DNA of 64,000 bases from Sphingomonas sp. AR_OL41 (GTDB lineage Bacteria > Pseudomonadota > Alphaproteobacteria > Sphingomonadales > Sphingomonadaceae), in the NCBI RefSeq assembly GCF_029911635.1, contig NZ_JARYTI010000010.1:1-64000 (forward strand), written 5' to 3'. The notes under the pieces are model-generated. The model worked only from the letters and a program-made list of their open reading frames with translations, made no database searches and was not told where the DNA came from. Position 1 is the first letter of the stretch; every line of letters starts with the position of its first letter. The position numbers and the translations under genes were made by a program. Shown here piece by piece: positions 7,695-16,227 of this stretch.

Positions 7695-10046
7695 TCAGAA
7701 GTTGAAGCCGAGCGTGGCCCCGAAGGTCCGCGGACGAATGCTGACCGCCCGTGCCAGTGGCGTGTTCGTGCCACCGATCGCCGTCGGGACCGTGGTCGCG
7801 TAGGTGACGTTCGACAGGGCGTATTCGTTGGTCAGGTTCTTGACATAGACACCCAGCGAGAAGCGGTCGAAATTCACGCCGGCGCGCAGATCGACCGTCT
7901 GGTAGCCGTCGAGCGTCAGGCGACGCCCGTACGCCGCACGATAGGCTGTGTTGAACGTGGCCGCCTGATCAGCAATCAGGTGAATATTGCCGCCGATATA
8001 CGCCCGTGCATTCGGCCCGACCGACCACTCATAGTCCGCCGAGACATTGGCGTTCCACACCGGGCTGTAGGGCAACTGATCACCGGCAAGGCCGCCGGTG
8101 AGGTTGAGGCCGCCCACCGCAGGGACGGTATCGTCGAGCAGCTTGGCCTTGGTGTAGGTGAGGTTGCCCACCACGCTCAGGCCGCGCGTCGGGCGCAACG
8201 TGACGGTACCCTCGACGCCATAGCTGCGCGCGCGCTGGCCGTTGCCGTTGATACCGACCGGCGTGCCGTTGACCGTCGTGCTGGTGGTGATGAGGATATT
8301 CTTCCAGTCGATGTAGAAGGCCGCGACATCCACGCTGAAGGCGTGGTTGGCGGTCTCGCCGCGATAACCCGCCTCATAGCTGATCAGGGTGTCGGAATTG
8401 AACTGGGTCGGAAAGGTCGCGGGCGCGCCAGGCGGCACAAAGTTGGGGCCGCCCGGGCGATAACCCTTGGCGACGCGGCCATAGATCGAGTTGTTGCGGT
8501 CGATCTCGAAGCGCGGTGCGACCGACCAGGTAAACACGCCTTCCGACGAGCCGCCCTTGATGGGCGTGCCGCCGCCAAGCTGGATGACGGCCTGGGTCGA
8601 GCTCTGGTTGTTATGGCTGTAGCGGCCGCCCGCGGTGATATCGAACTTCGGCCCGAGGTGCAGCGTGCCACTGGCGAAGCCGGCATATTCCTCATAGCTG
8701 GCATCGATCATGGCATAGACGAACTTCGAGAAGGTCAGGCCGGAGAAGGTCGTGGCCGGCGGAATCAGCGCACGGGTCGCGATCGTGAACGGCAGATATT
8801 CCTGGTAGAGCCGGGTCTTCTCGTGCGTGTAATAGCCGCCGATCAGCCATTCGAAGCTATCCGAATCGGCCGAGGCGAAGCGGACTTCCTGGGTGAACTT
8901 GTTGAGCGAGATGTCGTTCTGATAGGCCAGGCCGATGGTATTGGTCGTACCGGCAGCGCCATAGACCGCCTGCGCCGTGCCACGCGCGGAGTTGGTACTG
9001 ATGTCGCTGATCTGCTTCTGCTTCTGCGTCGCATAGCTGGTGACCGAGGTCAGCGTGCCGAAGCCGAGGTTGTAATTGATCGTGCCGTTATAGAGTTGGT
9101 AGTGAACCGTGTTGAGCTCGGGATAGAGCTCGAAACGGGTGCGCTTGGTGCCCTGCGCCGCGCCGGTCAGCGCATTGACGGGCTTCAGCGTGACGGGATC
9201 GACCTCGAAATTGGCCGGGGAGCCGACATTGATATTCTGGATCAGGCCGGTCAGACGGATCGACAATTCGTCCGTCGGCTTGAACAGCAGCGAGGCGCGG
9301 CCGCCGAAGCTGTCGGCATGGTTGATGTTGCTGCCGGCGCGGCCGATGGCGTTAACATAGCCGCCGATCCGGTGGTAGAAACCACTGGCGCGCAGCGCGA
9401 GCGTGTCGCCGAGGGGCACGTTGATCAGCGCGTTGCCATTGTAGCTTGCCTCGCCGCTCTGCGTGGTCTCGATGCCGGCCAGACCGCGCACTTCGAGTTT
9501 CTGGGTAGACGGCGTGCCGGTGACGAATTTGAGCACGCCGCCGAGCGAGTTCGAGCCATAGAGCGTACCCTGCGGGCCCTTGAGTACTTCGACACGCGCG
9601 ACGTCGAAAGTGTCGAAGTCGCCGGCGAGGATGCCGCCATTGGACAGGCTGCCGCTGGAACCGAACGGCACGTCATCGACATAGACCGCGACGGTCGAAC
9701 CGACCGAGCCGGTATTGACGCCGCGCAACACGAGCCGCGTCTCGCCGGGATTTTCCTGCGTGAGGGTCAGGCTGGGGACGAGCTGCGCATAATCCTGGAA
9801 GCTGATCGCCTGCTGTCGCTCGAGCGTGGCACCGCTGATCACCGAGATCGATTGCGGCACGTCGATGAGGTTCTGGATGCGATGCTGCGCGGTGACGACG
9901 ATATCGCCGTTGGGGGTCTGGTCCTGAGCGGGGTCGGCCGCCGGCGCGGGCGCGGCAGGGGCAGTCGTCTTGGCGACGGCCGGCATGGCCATCATCGCCA
10001 GCGCCATCGCGGTGCTCGTGCCTAATATCGAACGACCAGTGATCAT
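7695..10046 (-). CDS. TonB-dependent outer-membrane receptor
   Basis: A 783-residue outer-membrane receptor: signal peptide (cleavage near AMPAVAK), plug domain starting around GDIVVTAQHR and containing VEVLKGPQGTLYGSN, then a 22-strand barrel ending in the aromatic C-terminus GATLGFNF. Such receptors import scarce large substrates using TonB-ExbB-ExbD energy. Here the neighbours (peptidases, POT permease) suggest peptides or amino-acid conjugates rather than siderophores. The ATG at 10046 was chosen because a signal peptide follows and AAAGGGG lies upstream; the longer frame starts in non-coding sequence. A cluster-A operator-like motif lies about 145 bases upstream. Confidence 0.9.
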   Translation of the reverse strand: MITGRSILGTSTAMALAMMAMPAVAKTTAPAAPAPAADPAQDQTPNGDIVVTAQHRIQNLIDVPQSISVISGATLERQQAISFQDYAQLVPSLTLTQENPGETRLVLRGVNTGSVGSTVAVYVDDVPFGSSGSLSNGGILAGDFDTFDVARVEVLKGPQGTLYGSNSLGGVLKFVTGTPSTQKLEVRGLAGIETTQSGEASYNGNALINVPLGDTLALRASGFYHRIGGYVNAIGRAGSNINHADSFGGRASLLFKPTDELSIRLTGLIQNINVGSPANFEVDPVTLKPVNALTGAAQGTKRTRFELYPELNTVHYQLYNGTINYNLGFGTLTSVTSYATQKQKQISDISTNSARGTAQAVYGAAGTTNTIGLAYQNDISLNKFTQEVRFASADSDSFEWLIGGYYTHEKTRLYQEYLPFTIATRALIPPATTFSGLTFSKFVYAMIDASYEEYAGFASGTLHLGPKFDITAGGRYSHNNQSSTQAVIQLGGGTPIKGGSSEGVFTWSVAPRFEIDRNNSIYGRVAKGYRPGGPNFVPPGAPATFPTQFNSDTLISYEAGYRGETANHAFSVDVAAFYIDWKNILITTSTTVNGTPVGINGNGQRARSYGVEGTVTLRPTRGLSVVGNLTYTKAKLLDDTVPAVGGLNLTGGLAGDQLPYSPVWNANVSADYEWSVGPNARAYIGGNIHLIADQAATFNTAYRAAYGRRLTLDGYQTVDLRAGVNFDRFSLGVYVKNLTNEYALSNVTYATTVPTAIGGTNTPLARAVSIRPRTFGATLGFNF

Positions 10047-10188
10047 CTTGAAACCCCTTTGCTCAACTGGGACGCTCCCCGCGCCGCCAGGTCGGTGTGA
10101 CATATGAGCGGCCAACGGTCTGGAGTGCCGCTGATCCGCTGGTGGCAACTGAAACAGGATAAAATCACGCTTGGAAGAGAATTACAAT

Positions 10189-10198
10189 CCTGTTCAGG
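10189..10198. promoter_or_regulatory. cluster A operator-like motif upstream of the TonB receptor
   Basis: The palindrome CCTGTTCAGG, flanked on the minus strand by ATTGT on one side and ATTG on the other, closely resembles the site before the XRE-cupin gene (ATTGTCCTAATCGGA). Unlike the other sites it has no clear second copy 19-20 bases away. It lies between the stop of the POT permease gene and the receptor start. Confidence 0.45.
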
Positions 10199-10222
10199 AC
10201 AATGAACTGACGAATGTGACAT

Positions 10223-11503
10223 TTATGTGCCGGCCGGGTCCATGCGCCGCACCGCCGGGTCGAGCGCGCGCAGCAGCGCCGCCGCTATCCCAGCCAGCGC
10301 TGCCAGCAGCAGGAAGAAGGCGGCCGGCGTCATTGTGCTCCACAGCGTGCCGACAAAGCCGGCCGAAAGGCTGCCGGCAAAGATGGTGAGATACCAGGCG
10401 GCGACGGTGGTCGCGCCAAGCCGGGGCGGTGCGAGCCGGGCGAACAGGCCGAGGCCGCTGGGCAGGATATGCAGCTCACCCACGGTGTAGATCAGGAAGA
10501 ACAGGACCAGCCAGACCCACGCCGCATGCCCGGCACCCGCGGCCGACGCGACACCGGCGAGCATCACGAAGGCGATGGCGACAATCGCCGAACCGAGCGC
10601 CATGCGGCGCGCGGGCGACTGATCATGCCCGGCCGCCGCGCGGCGTTTCCACCACGCGAGCAGGGTCGGTGTGAACAGGATGACGATCACGGGATTGAGC
10701 GACTGGAACCAGGTCATCGGGATGACGAAATGCCCGACCGAGCGATCGACACCCTGATCGACCCACAAGGCCAGCGTGTTGCCGGCCTGTTCGTACGCAC
10801 CGCGAAAAATAACGACGCACAGTGCGACGGCCGCAAGCGTGAGCGCGGTCGCTCGCCCGTTTATCGCACTGGCGGGCCGCTCGCCGGCGACAATGACGGG
10901 CGTCGCGGGCGCGGGCAGATATTGTTGTCCGGCTAGATAGATGACCAGACCGGCCAGCATGCCGATGCCGGCAAGGCCAAAGCCATAATGCCAGCCATAG
11001 ATCTCGCCGATCGTCCCGCACAGCAGCGGTGCGAGGAAGCCGCCGATATTGATGCCGACATAATAGACATTGTACGCCCAGCCACGGCGCGGATCGCCCG
11101 GGGCATAGAGATCGTTGATCTGGCTCGGCAGGCTGGGCAGGAACAGGCCGTTGCCGAGCGCGATGGTCGCGAGCGCCACATAGAGCAGCGGCTCGAACGT
11201 CATCATGAAATGGCCGGCGGCCATGATCGACGCACCGATGATCACCGCGCGCCGTTTGCCGAGCAGCCGATCGGCCACGACCCCGCCGATGATCGGCGTG
11301 AAATAGGCACAGGCCGTATAGGCGCCATAGACGAGCGAGGCGTGGCCCTGCCCGAGCAACAACTCCTTGGTCATGTAATACATGAGCAAGGCGCGCATGC
11401 CGAAGTAGGAGAATTGCTCCCACATATTGGTCAGGAACAGGATGGTGAGGCCGCGCGGCTGACCGAACCAGGTCTTTTCCGGCGGCGTCACCGCGTCGGC
11501 CAT
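10223..11503 (-). CDS. POT/PTR2 family proton-coupled oligopeptide permease
   Basis: A 426-residue major-facilitator protein with about 12 membrane segments. The POT signature is present as WEQFSYFGMRALLMYYM (the usual ERFxYYG motif with E-Q-F), followed by GGVVADRLLGKRRAV, the segment NVYYVGINIGG and YEQAGNTL. All are typical of di/tripeptide:H+ symporters in the inner membrane. The ATG at 11503 shares a base with the stop of the epimerase gene (TGATG), so the two are translationally coupled. Pairing with a dipeptide epimerase suggests import of dipeptides containing D- or L-glutamate. It is shorter than many POT members. Confidence 0.88.
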   Translation of the reverse strand: MADAVTPPEKTWFGQPRGLTILFLTNMWEQFSYFGMRALLMYYMTKELLLGQGHASLVYGAYTACAYFTPIIGGVVADRLLGKRRAVIIGASIMAAGHFMMTFEPLLYVALATIALGNGLFLPSLPSQINDLYAPGDPRRGWAYNVYYVGINIGGFLAPLLCGTIGEIYGWHYGFGLAGIGMLAGLVIYLAGQQYLPAPATPVIVAGERPASAINGRATALTLAAVALCVVIFRGAYEQAGNTLALWVDQGVDRSVGHFVIPMTWFQSLNPVIVILFTPTLLAWWKRRAAAGHDQSPARRMALGSAIVAIAFVMLAGVASAAGAGHAAWVWLVLFFLIYTVGELHILPSGLGLFARLAPPRLGATTVAAWYLTIFAGSLSAGFVGTLWSTMTPAAFFLLLAALAGIAAALLRALDPAVRRMDPAGT

Positions 11504-12513
11504 CACGCCGCGATCATCGCGTCCGCGCCCCAGACCCGGTCGTCGCACCACACCATGCCGTCGCGATAGGCGACGCCGGGCACGCGATCCTGCTTGAGGA
11601 AGGTCGGGCCGTCGAGATCGACGAGGTCGCACAACTGGCCGAGCACGAAGCCCGGCGCCATGGCGAGGCTGGTGCCGACCATGTTGCCGACCATCACGCC
11701 GAGCCCCGCCTCGCGCGCGGCGGCGGCGATCATCAGTGCCTCGGTCAGGCCACCGCATTTGTCGAGCTTGATGTTGAACACGCCGAACCGCGCGGCGACG
11801 GCCTCGACATCGCCAAGCGACAGCGCGCTTTCGTCGGCCGCGAGCGGGATCGGCGATTTATAGCCGTCGAGATCGGCCTCGCGGCCGCGCGCCAGCGGCT
11901 GTTCGATCAGCGAAACGCCGGCCTGCTGCATCGCCGCGACCAGCGCGTCGAGATCGGCGATGCCGAAACCCTGATTGCCGTCGACGCCGAGCCACACATC
12001 GGGCCGAGCCGCGCGGATCGCATTGACCCGGGCGATGTCGAGATCGAGCTCGCCGGTCAGCTTGATCTTGATCGACCGGGCATCGGCATAGCGGCGTGCA
12101 CCCGCCGCCATTACCTCGGGCGTATCGGCGCCGAGCGTGAAGGTGGTGACCAGCCCGTGCGGCTCGTCCATTCCCGCCAGCGCCCAGACCGGCTTGCCTG
12201 CTCGCTTCGCTTCGAGCTCCCACAAGGCGGCATCGACCGCGTTGCGTGCGCCGCCCGGCGGCAGGATCGAGCGCAGCTCGTCACGCGACGGCCCGGCCTC
12301 GATCGCGGCACGGGCCCCTTCGATCGCGGCGAGCATGTGCGGCACGTCGTCGTGCAAGTAGAACACCCCCGAGCCCTCGCCGCGTCCGCGATGCGTCCCA
12401 TCGTCGAGCGTCACCACGACGACGTCCGAGGTTTCGAACACATAACCCGAGATGCGGAACGGCGCGGAGAGCGTCAGCGTCTCCACCGCGACTTGGATCG
12501 ACAGGCGCGGCAT
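11503..12513 (-). CDS. dgcA: dipeptide epimerase / N-acetyl-D-Glu racemase-like enolase-superfamily enzyme
   Basis: A 336-residue enolase-superfamily enzyme of the muconate-lactonising subgroup that inverts the alpha-carbon of a dipeptide or N-acyl amino acid. Catalytic features are SIKIKL (K149, K151), metal ligands D178 (GVDGNQG), E204 (LIEQPL) and D227 (AADES), and the second lysine segment NIKLDKCGG. A D-x-D motif (D299-L-D301) near the C-terminus is typical of L-Ala-D/L-Glu epimerases. Relatives beside DUF1611 genes have been described as DgcA, which racemises N-acetyl-D-glutamate. Both readings fit; the symbol rests on the DUF1611 gene in the neighbouring operon. It is coupled by 1-base TGATG overlaps on both sides. 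Confidence 0.8.
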   Translation of the reverse strand: MPRLSIQVAVETLTLSAPFRISGYVFETSDVVVVTLDDGTHRGRGEGSGVFYLHDDVPHMLAAIEGARAAIEAGPSRDELRSILPPGGARNAVDAALWELEAKRAGKPVWALAGMDEPHGLVTTFTLGADTPEVMAAGARRYADARSIKIKLTGELDLDIARVNAIRAARPDVWLGVDGNQGFGIADLDALVAAMQQAGVSLIEQPLARGREADLDGYKSPIPLAADESALSLGDVEAVAARFGVFNIKLDKCGGLTEALMIAAAAREAGLGVMVGNMVGTSLAMAPGFVLGQLCDLVDLDGPTFLKQDRVPGVAYRDGMVWCDDRVWGADAMIAA

Positions 12514-14516
12514 CAGTAGTTCACCGTCATGTCGAGCAGGCCGAAGGTGAAGGCGACATAGAGGATCATCAGCGCGGCAAGCAGGATGAACACCGAACCG
12601 ACCTTGCTCGGCCAGCGTCGCCCGGTCTTCCAGGCGAGCAGCGCGTTCCACCCCGCCAGGGCCACAGCGCCGACGAACACGATCAACCCGACGATCTGCA
12701 TGAACCACAGCTTGGCATCGGAATCGCTGGTCAGGTTGGAGAGATCGGCGAACATGCTGGTCACCACCAGCATCCAACCGATCAGCACGACCAGCACGAG
12801 GCCGGCGAACAGGCGGGTGAGGCGATAGGCTTGACGCGCCTTGCCCTCGACCGGCAGCGCAACCTTGAAGTGGCGGCGCACCAGCGCGGCGACCGGCCAG
12901 TGCAGGAACGCCAGCAGCAGGATGGCGAGGCTGGCATAGGTGAGCGGCAGGATCCAGCCTGGCGAGAGGCTCGCCGGCGTGCGCTCGAACACGGTGAAGG
13001 GCGACTCCATGTCCATGCTCCAGCGCACGACCTTGCCGTCGACCAGCTTGGCGGCGAGGCGATCATGGCCATGCACATCGCGCCATACAAACGGGGCGAT
13101 CTCGACCCACTCGGTCGGCGCGCCACCGGCACCCTTCAGCGCGGGGATCAGTAACTCACCCTTGGCGTTGGCGGTCACCTCGGTCTGGCCGACTAGCTGT
13201 AGCGCGCGGACGAAGCCGGTTTCCATGCGGCGGCTGGCCTGCCAGCTGCCGGCCAGCAGCTTGACATGCTGCGCCGAGGTCGCGGCATCTACGCGGCCGT
13301 CCTTCTCGGTCGTGGGGAAATAACGATCGGCGAAATCGGCGAACAGCGAACCGCGGATGATATGCGCGCCGGTCGCGCTCCCGGCGCTGTTCATCGAAAT
13401 ATACAGCCCGACATGGTCGGCGAGGAACAGGTGCAGCGAGGTGTGGAAGTTGGTCGTGTCGCCGAGATGGGCGATGACCTCGCGGCCGTTGATGTTGGTC
13501 TCGAAGAAGCCCAGTTCCATGCGGTTGAGCGGCGGCAGGAAGGTGGTCGGGGTATTGTGCATCATCTCGGCCGTTTCGGGCTTGAGGATGCGGCCGCTGC
13601 CGATCGCGCCGCCGCCGAGATGGGCGAGCATGAACTGCGCCATATCGGCGCCTGACGACGACATGCTGCCGGCAGGCGCCGGGTCGACGAGCTCGAACTT
13701 TTGCGGCTTGGCCGAAGCGCGCGGATAGCCGGTCGCCATGTCCGGCGCGAGCCGCGCCGGCAGCGGCTGACGGAAGGTCGAATGCGTCATGCCGATCGGC
13801 GCGAACACGTTCTTTTCGACATAATCGTCGAACGGCATTTTCGACACGCGCTCGACGACATAGCCGGCGAGCGTCGCGCCATAGTTGGAATAGGCCGGTG
13901 TCGTGCCCGGCGCGAAGATGCGCTTCGGCACGTACATCTTGAGATAGTCGCCGATGCTCTGAAGATGCTTCGGATCGAAGAACATCAGGTTCTTGGCATG
14001 ATCCTCGAAGCCGGCGGTATGCGTCAGGATCTGGCGCATGGTGATCGGCTTGCCGTCATAGGCGGGGATCGTGAAGTCGATATAGCCGTTGATGTCGGCA
14101 TCTAGGTTGATCTTGCCCTGCTCGACCAGTTGCATGACCGCGGTCCAGGTGACCAGCTTGGACACCGAGCCGGGGCGGAACAGCGTCCTGTCGGGGTCGA
14201 CCGGCTTGTGTGAAGCGAGATCGGCGTAACCGAAGCCGCGCTTGGTCACGACCTGACCATCCTTGACCACGACGACGACAGCGCCGGCAACGTCGCCGGC
14301 GCGCAAGGCATAGGGCATGAACCCGTCGAGCCAGGCATCGACATCGGTTTTGTTGAGGACGGGTTGCGCGGCAGGTGTCGCCGGCGGCGCGGTCGTCGCG
14401 GCGGTGGTGACCGCCACGGTTTTGGCTGGCGGTGCCAGCTGGCTCGCCTGTTGCGCAATGGCGGCGCCGGCCGTCAGCACGAGCAGACCCGCGGCAATCT
14501 TGTTGAACAAACGCAT
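12513..14516 (-). CDS. serine hydrolase (beta-lactamase fold) with C-terminal membrane domain
   Basis: A 667-residue protein. A signal sequence (1-21) and a Thr/Ala/Pro-rich linker precede a class C beta-lactamase-like domain with SVSK (S117, K120) and YSN (Y209-N211). The C-terminal 140 residues contain about four hydrophobic segments (roughly 525-545, 575-595, 610-632, 640-662), so the enzyme domain is held in the periplasm by a membrane bundle. It is first in an operon with the dipeptide epimerase and POT permease, implying that it releases peptides that are then imported. An inverted operator-like repeat lies about 46-73 bases upstream. Possible activities are D-aminopeptidase, DD-peptidase or esterase. 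Confidence 0.8.
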   Translation of the reverse strand: MRLFNKIAAGLLVLTAGAAIAQQASQLAPPAKTVAVTTAATTAPPATPAAQPVLNKTDVDAWLDGFMPYALRAGDVAGAVVVVVKDGQVVTKRGFGYADLASHKPVDPDRTLFRPGSVSKLVTWTAVMQLVEQGKINLDADINGYIDFTIPAYDGKPITMRQILTHTAGFEDHAKNLMFFDPKHLQSIGDYLKMYVPKRIFAPGTTPAYSNYGATLAGYVVERVSKMPFDDYVEKNVFAPIGMTHSTFRQPLPARLAPDMATGYPRASAKPQKFELVDPAPAGSMSSSGADMAQFMLAHLGGGAIGSGRILKPETAEMMHNTPTTFLPPLNRMELGFFETNINGREVIAHLGDTTNFHTSLHLFLADHVGLYISMNSAGSATGAHIIRGSLFADFADRYFPTTEKDGRVDAATSAQHVKLLAGSWQASRRMETGFVRALQLVGQTEVTANAKGELLIPALKGAGGAPTEWVEIAPFVWRDVHGHDRLAAKLVDGKVVRWSMDMESPFTVFERTPASLSPGWILPLTYASLAILLLAFLHWPVAALVRRHFKVALPVEGKARQAYRLTRLFAGLVLVVLIGWMLVVTSMFADLSNLTSDSDAKLWFMQIVGLIVFVGAVALAGWNALLAWKTGRRWPSKVGSVFILLAALMILYVAFTFGLLDMTVNY

Positions 14517-14561
14517 CGCAGCCCCCTTCGCCCGCTGCTGTACGCGCGAGCCTGATTGTTT

Positions 14562-14589
14562 CTATTCAGGCATCATTCGTCCTGAATAG
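14562..14589. promoter_or_regulatory. cluster A operator-like inverted repeat
   Basis: A perfect inverted repeat: CTATTCAGG at 14562-14570 and CCTGAATAG at 14581-14589, with a 10-base spacer. The half-site matches the cluster motif CCTRAWYGG, and the centres are 19 bases apart as at the other sites. It lies just upstream of the serine hydrolase-epimerase-permease operon. Confidence 0.55.
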
Positions 14590-14616
14590 AGAAATGTCAA
14601 ATGCTGACGCGAATTC

Positions 14617-16227
14617 TCATTTGCGTGGCGGTACCGGCGTGAACAGCAGGTCGTGATAGTCCCAGCTGAAGTCTGCGATCGGCGAGACGGCGCGCATCGT
14701 CATGCGCTCGATCCCCCCCTCAGGCGTCAGTGCGAAGGTCGCGTAGGCCGGCTCGATCTGCTTGTCGTCCCAGCGCACACGGAAGCTGTCATATTGGAAA
14801 TGTTCCAGCGTGCCGGTCATGCGTGGCGTCTGCTTGAAGTCGATGCGCAGCTTACCGCCTTCATCGCGGATGCTGATCGGGCCGTACCAGGGATCGTTAT
14901 AGTCGCCGGCATAGCGCGCGGATGCCAGCGATGGTCCGACCTGGGCCGGCGCGGCGTTGGTCGCGGTGAGCATTGCGACAGCTTTCGCCTGGCGGTCCTT
15001 TTTGTAGTCGCGCCAGATCTTCGGCCAATCGGTGCCCGACACGCCGAGATAATGGTCGAGCAACTGGTAGGTCAGGCCCTTGATTAGCTCCCCGTCCTCG
15101 GAATTGACGGTGATGAAGAAGCCGATGTTCTTGCTCGGGATCATCACCACGGTGGCGCCGAAACCGAACACCGCCCCGTCATGCATGACGATACGCGTGC
15201 CGCGATATTCGGTGACGTCCCAGCCGAGCGCATAGGTGTTGAAGCCCGGTTCCGGCGCATCGGGGCCAGGCAGGCGCCCGCTGGGCAGGATCACGGTCGG
15301 CCGCCACATCTCGGTCGCCGCCGCCTCGCTGAACAGGCGGCCATTGCTGTCGGGCAGTTTGCCATGGCCGAGCTGGATCTCGATCCAGCGCGCCATGTCG
15401 TTGGCGCTGACCGCCATGCCCCCGGCCGGCGCTGCAGTACGGCCGAGCGCGTCGCGCTCGTCGAGGACGACCTGTGTACCGAGGCCGCGGAACGGCCCGT
15501 CGAGCCGGGCGTGCGGCCAGGCGCGGTCGGGGATGGTGAAGCGTACCGTATCCTCGGTCGTCGAATGCACCATGCCGGCCGGCTTGAGCACATTATCGCG
15601 GACGAATTTTTCCCAGGTGTCGCCGGTGACCTCCTCGATCAGTTGGCCGGCAACCATGTAGAGGACATTGTCATAAGCATAACCGCTGCGGAAGCTGGTT
15701 GCCGGCTTGAGGTAACGTAGCCGGCGCACGCTCTCGCGCCGGTCGAGGTTGGTGCGCGGCACGAACAGCAGGTCGCCTTCGCCGAGGCCGAGGCCGCTGC
15801 GATGGACCAGCAGGTCGCGGATCGTCATCTCGCGCGTGACCCAGCTATCGTACATGGCGAACCACGGCATGTGATCGACGACCTTGTCGTCCCACTTGAT
15901 CTTGCCCTGATCGACAAGAACCGCGAGCGCGGCGGAGGTGAAGGCCTTGCCGGTCGAGCCATTGGGGAAGAGCGTGTCGGCATCGACCCGGTCAGCCGCG
16001 CCGAGCTTGCGAACGCCATAGCCCCTGGCGAGCGTGACCTTGCCATTCTCGACGACGGTGATCGCAACGCCGGGCGCACCAACCGACTGGCGCAGCGCCT
16101 CGACCTGCGCGTCGAAGCCGGCCGGCACATCGGCCAGGACGAGCGACGGGATCGCCGCCAGCCCGGCGCCGAGCGCGAGGCGAGCGAGGCGGGATCGAAG
16201 GAAAGATACCATCTTCGGGTTCCTCAT
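14617..16227 (-). CDS. secreted serine hydrolase (beta-lactamase fold) with C-terminal extra domain
   Basis: A 536-residue protein with a signal peptide (cleavage near LVLA, residue 32). The beta-lactamase-like domain has the nucleophile box STGK (S91, K94), a YDN box and a late HDG box. The last 100 residues form a small beta-rich domain like those attached to many such hydrolases. Its start overlaps the stop of the preceding gene (ATGA), so it is the last of a four-gene operon that begins with the DUF1611 gene at 19872. A second in-frame ATG at 16212 is possible. The substrate is unknown; the context suggests peptides or esters with D-configured residues. Confidence 0.8.
   Translation of the reverse strand: MRNPKMVSFLRSRLARLALGAGLAAIPSLVLADVPAGFDAQVEALRQSVGAPGVAITVVENGKVTLARGYGVRKLGAADRVDADTLFPNGSTGKAFTSAALAVLVDQGKIKWDDKVVDHMPWFAMYDSWVTREMTIRDLLVHRSGLGLGEGDLLFVPRTNLDRRESVRRLRYLKPATSFRSGYAYDNVLYMVAGQLIEEVTGDTWEKFVRDNVLKPAGMVHSTTEDTVRFTIPDRAWPHARLDGPFRGLGTQVVLDERDALGRTAAPAGGMAVSANDMARWIEIQLGHGKLPDSNGRLFSEAAATEMWRPTVILPSGRLPGPDAPEPGFNTYALGWDVTEYRGTRIVMHDGAVFGFGATVVMIPSKNIGFFITVNSEDGELIKGLTYQLLDHYLGVSGTDWPKIWRDYKKDRQAKAVAMLTATNAAPAQVGPSLASARYAGDYNDPWYGPISIRDEGGKLRIDFKQTPRMTGTLEHFQYDSFRVRWDDKQIEPAYATFALTPEGGIERMTMRAVSPIADFSWDYHDLLFTPVPPRK

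Noticed and set aside
7557..10025. An 822-residue plus-strand frame opposite the TonB receptor gene.
   Set aside because: The receptor on the minus strand has a signal peptide, plug and barrel; the opposite frame has no family features and is an artefact of high GC.
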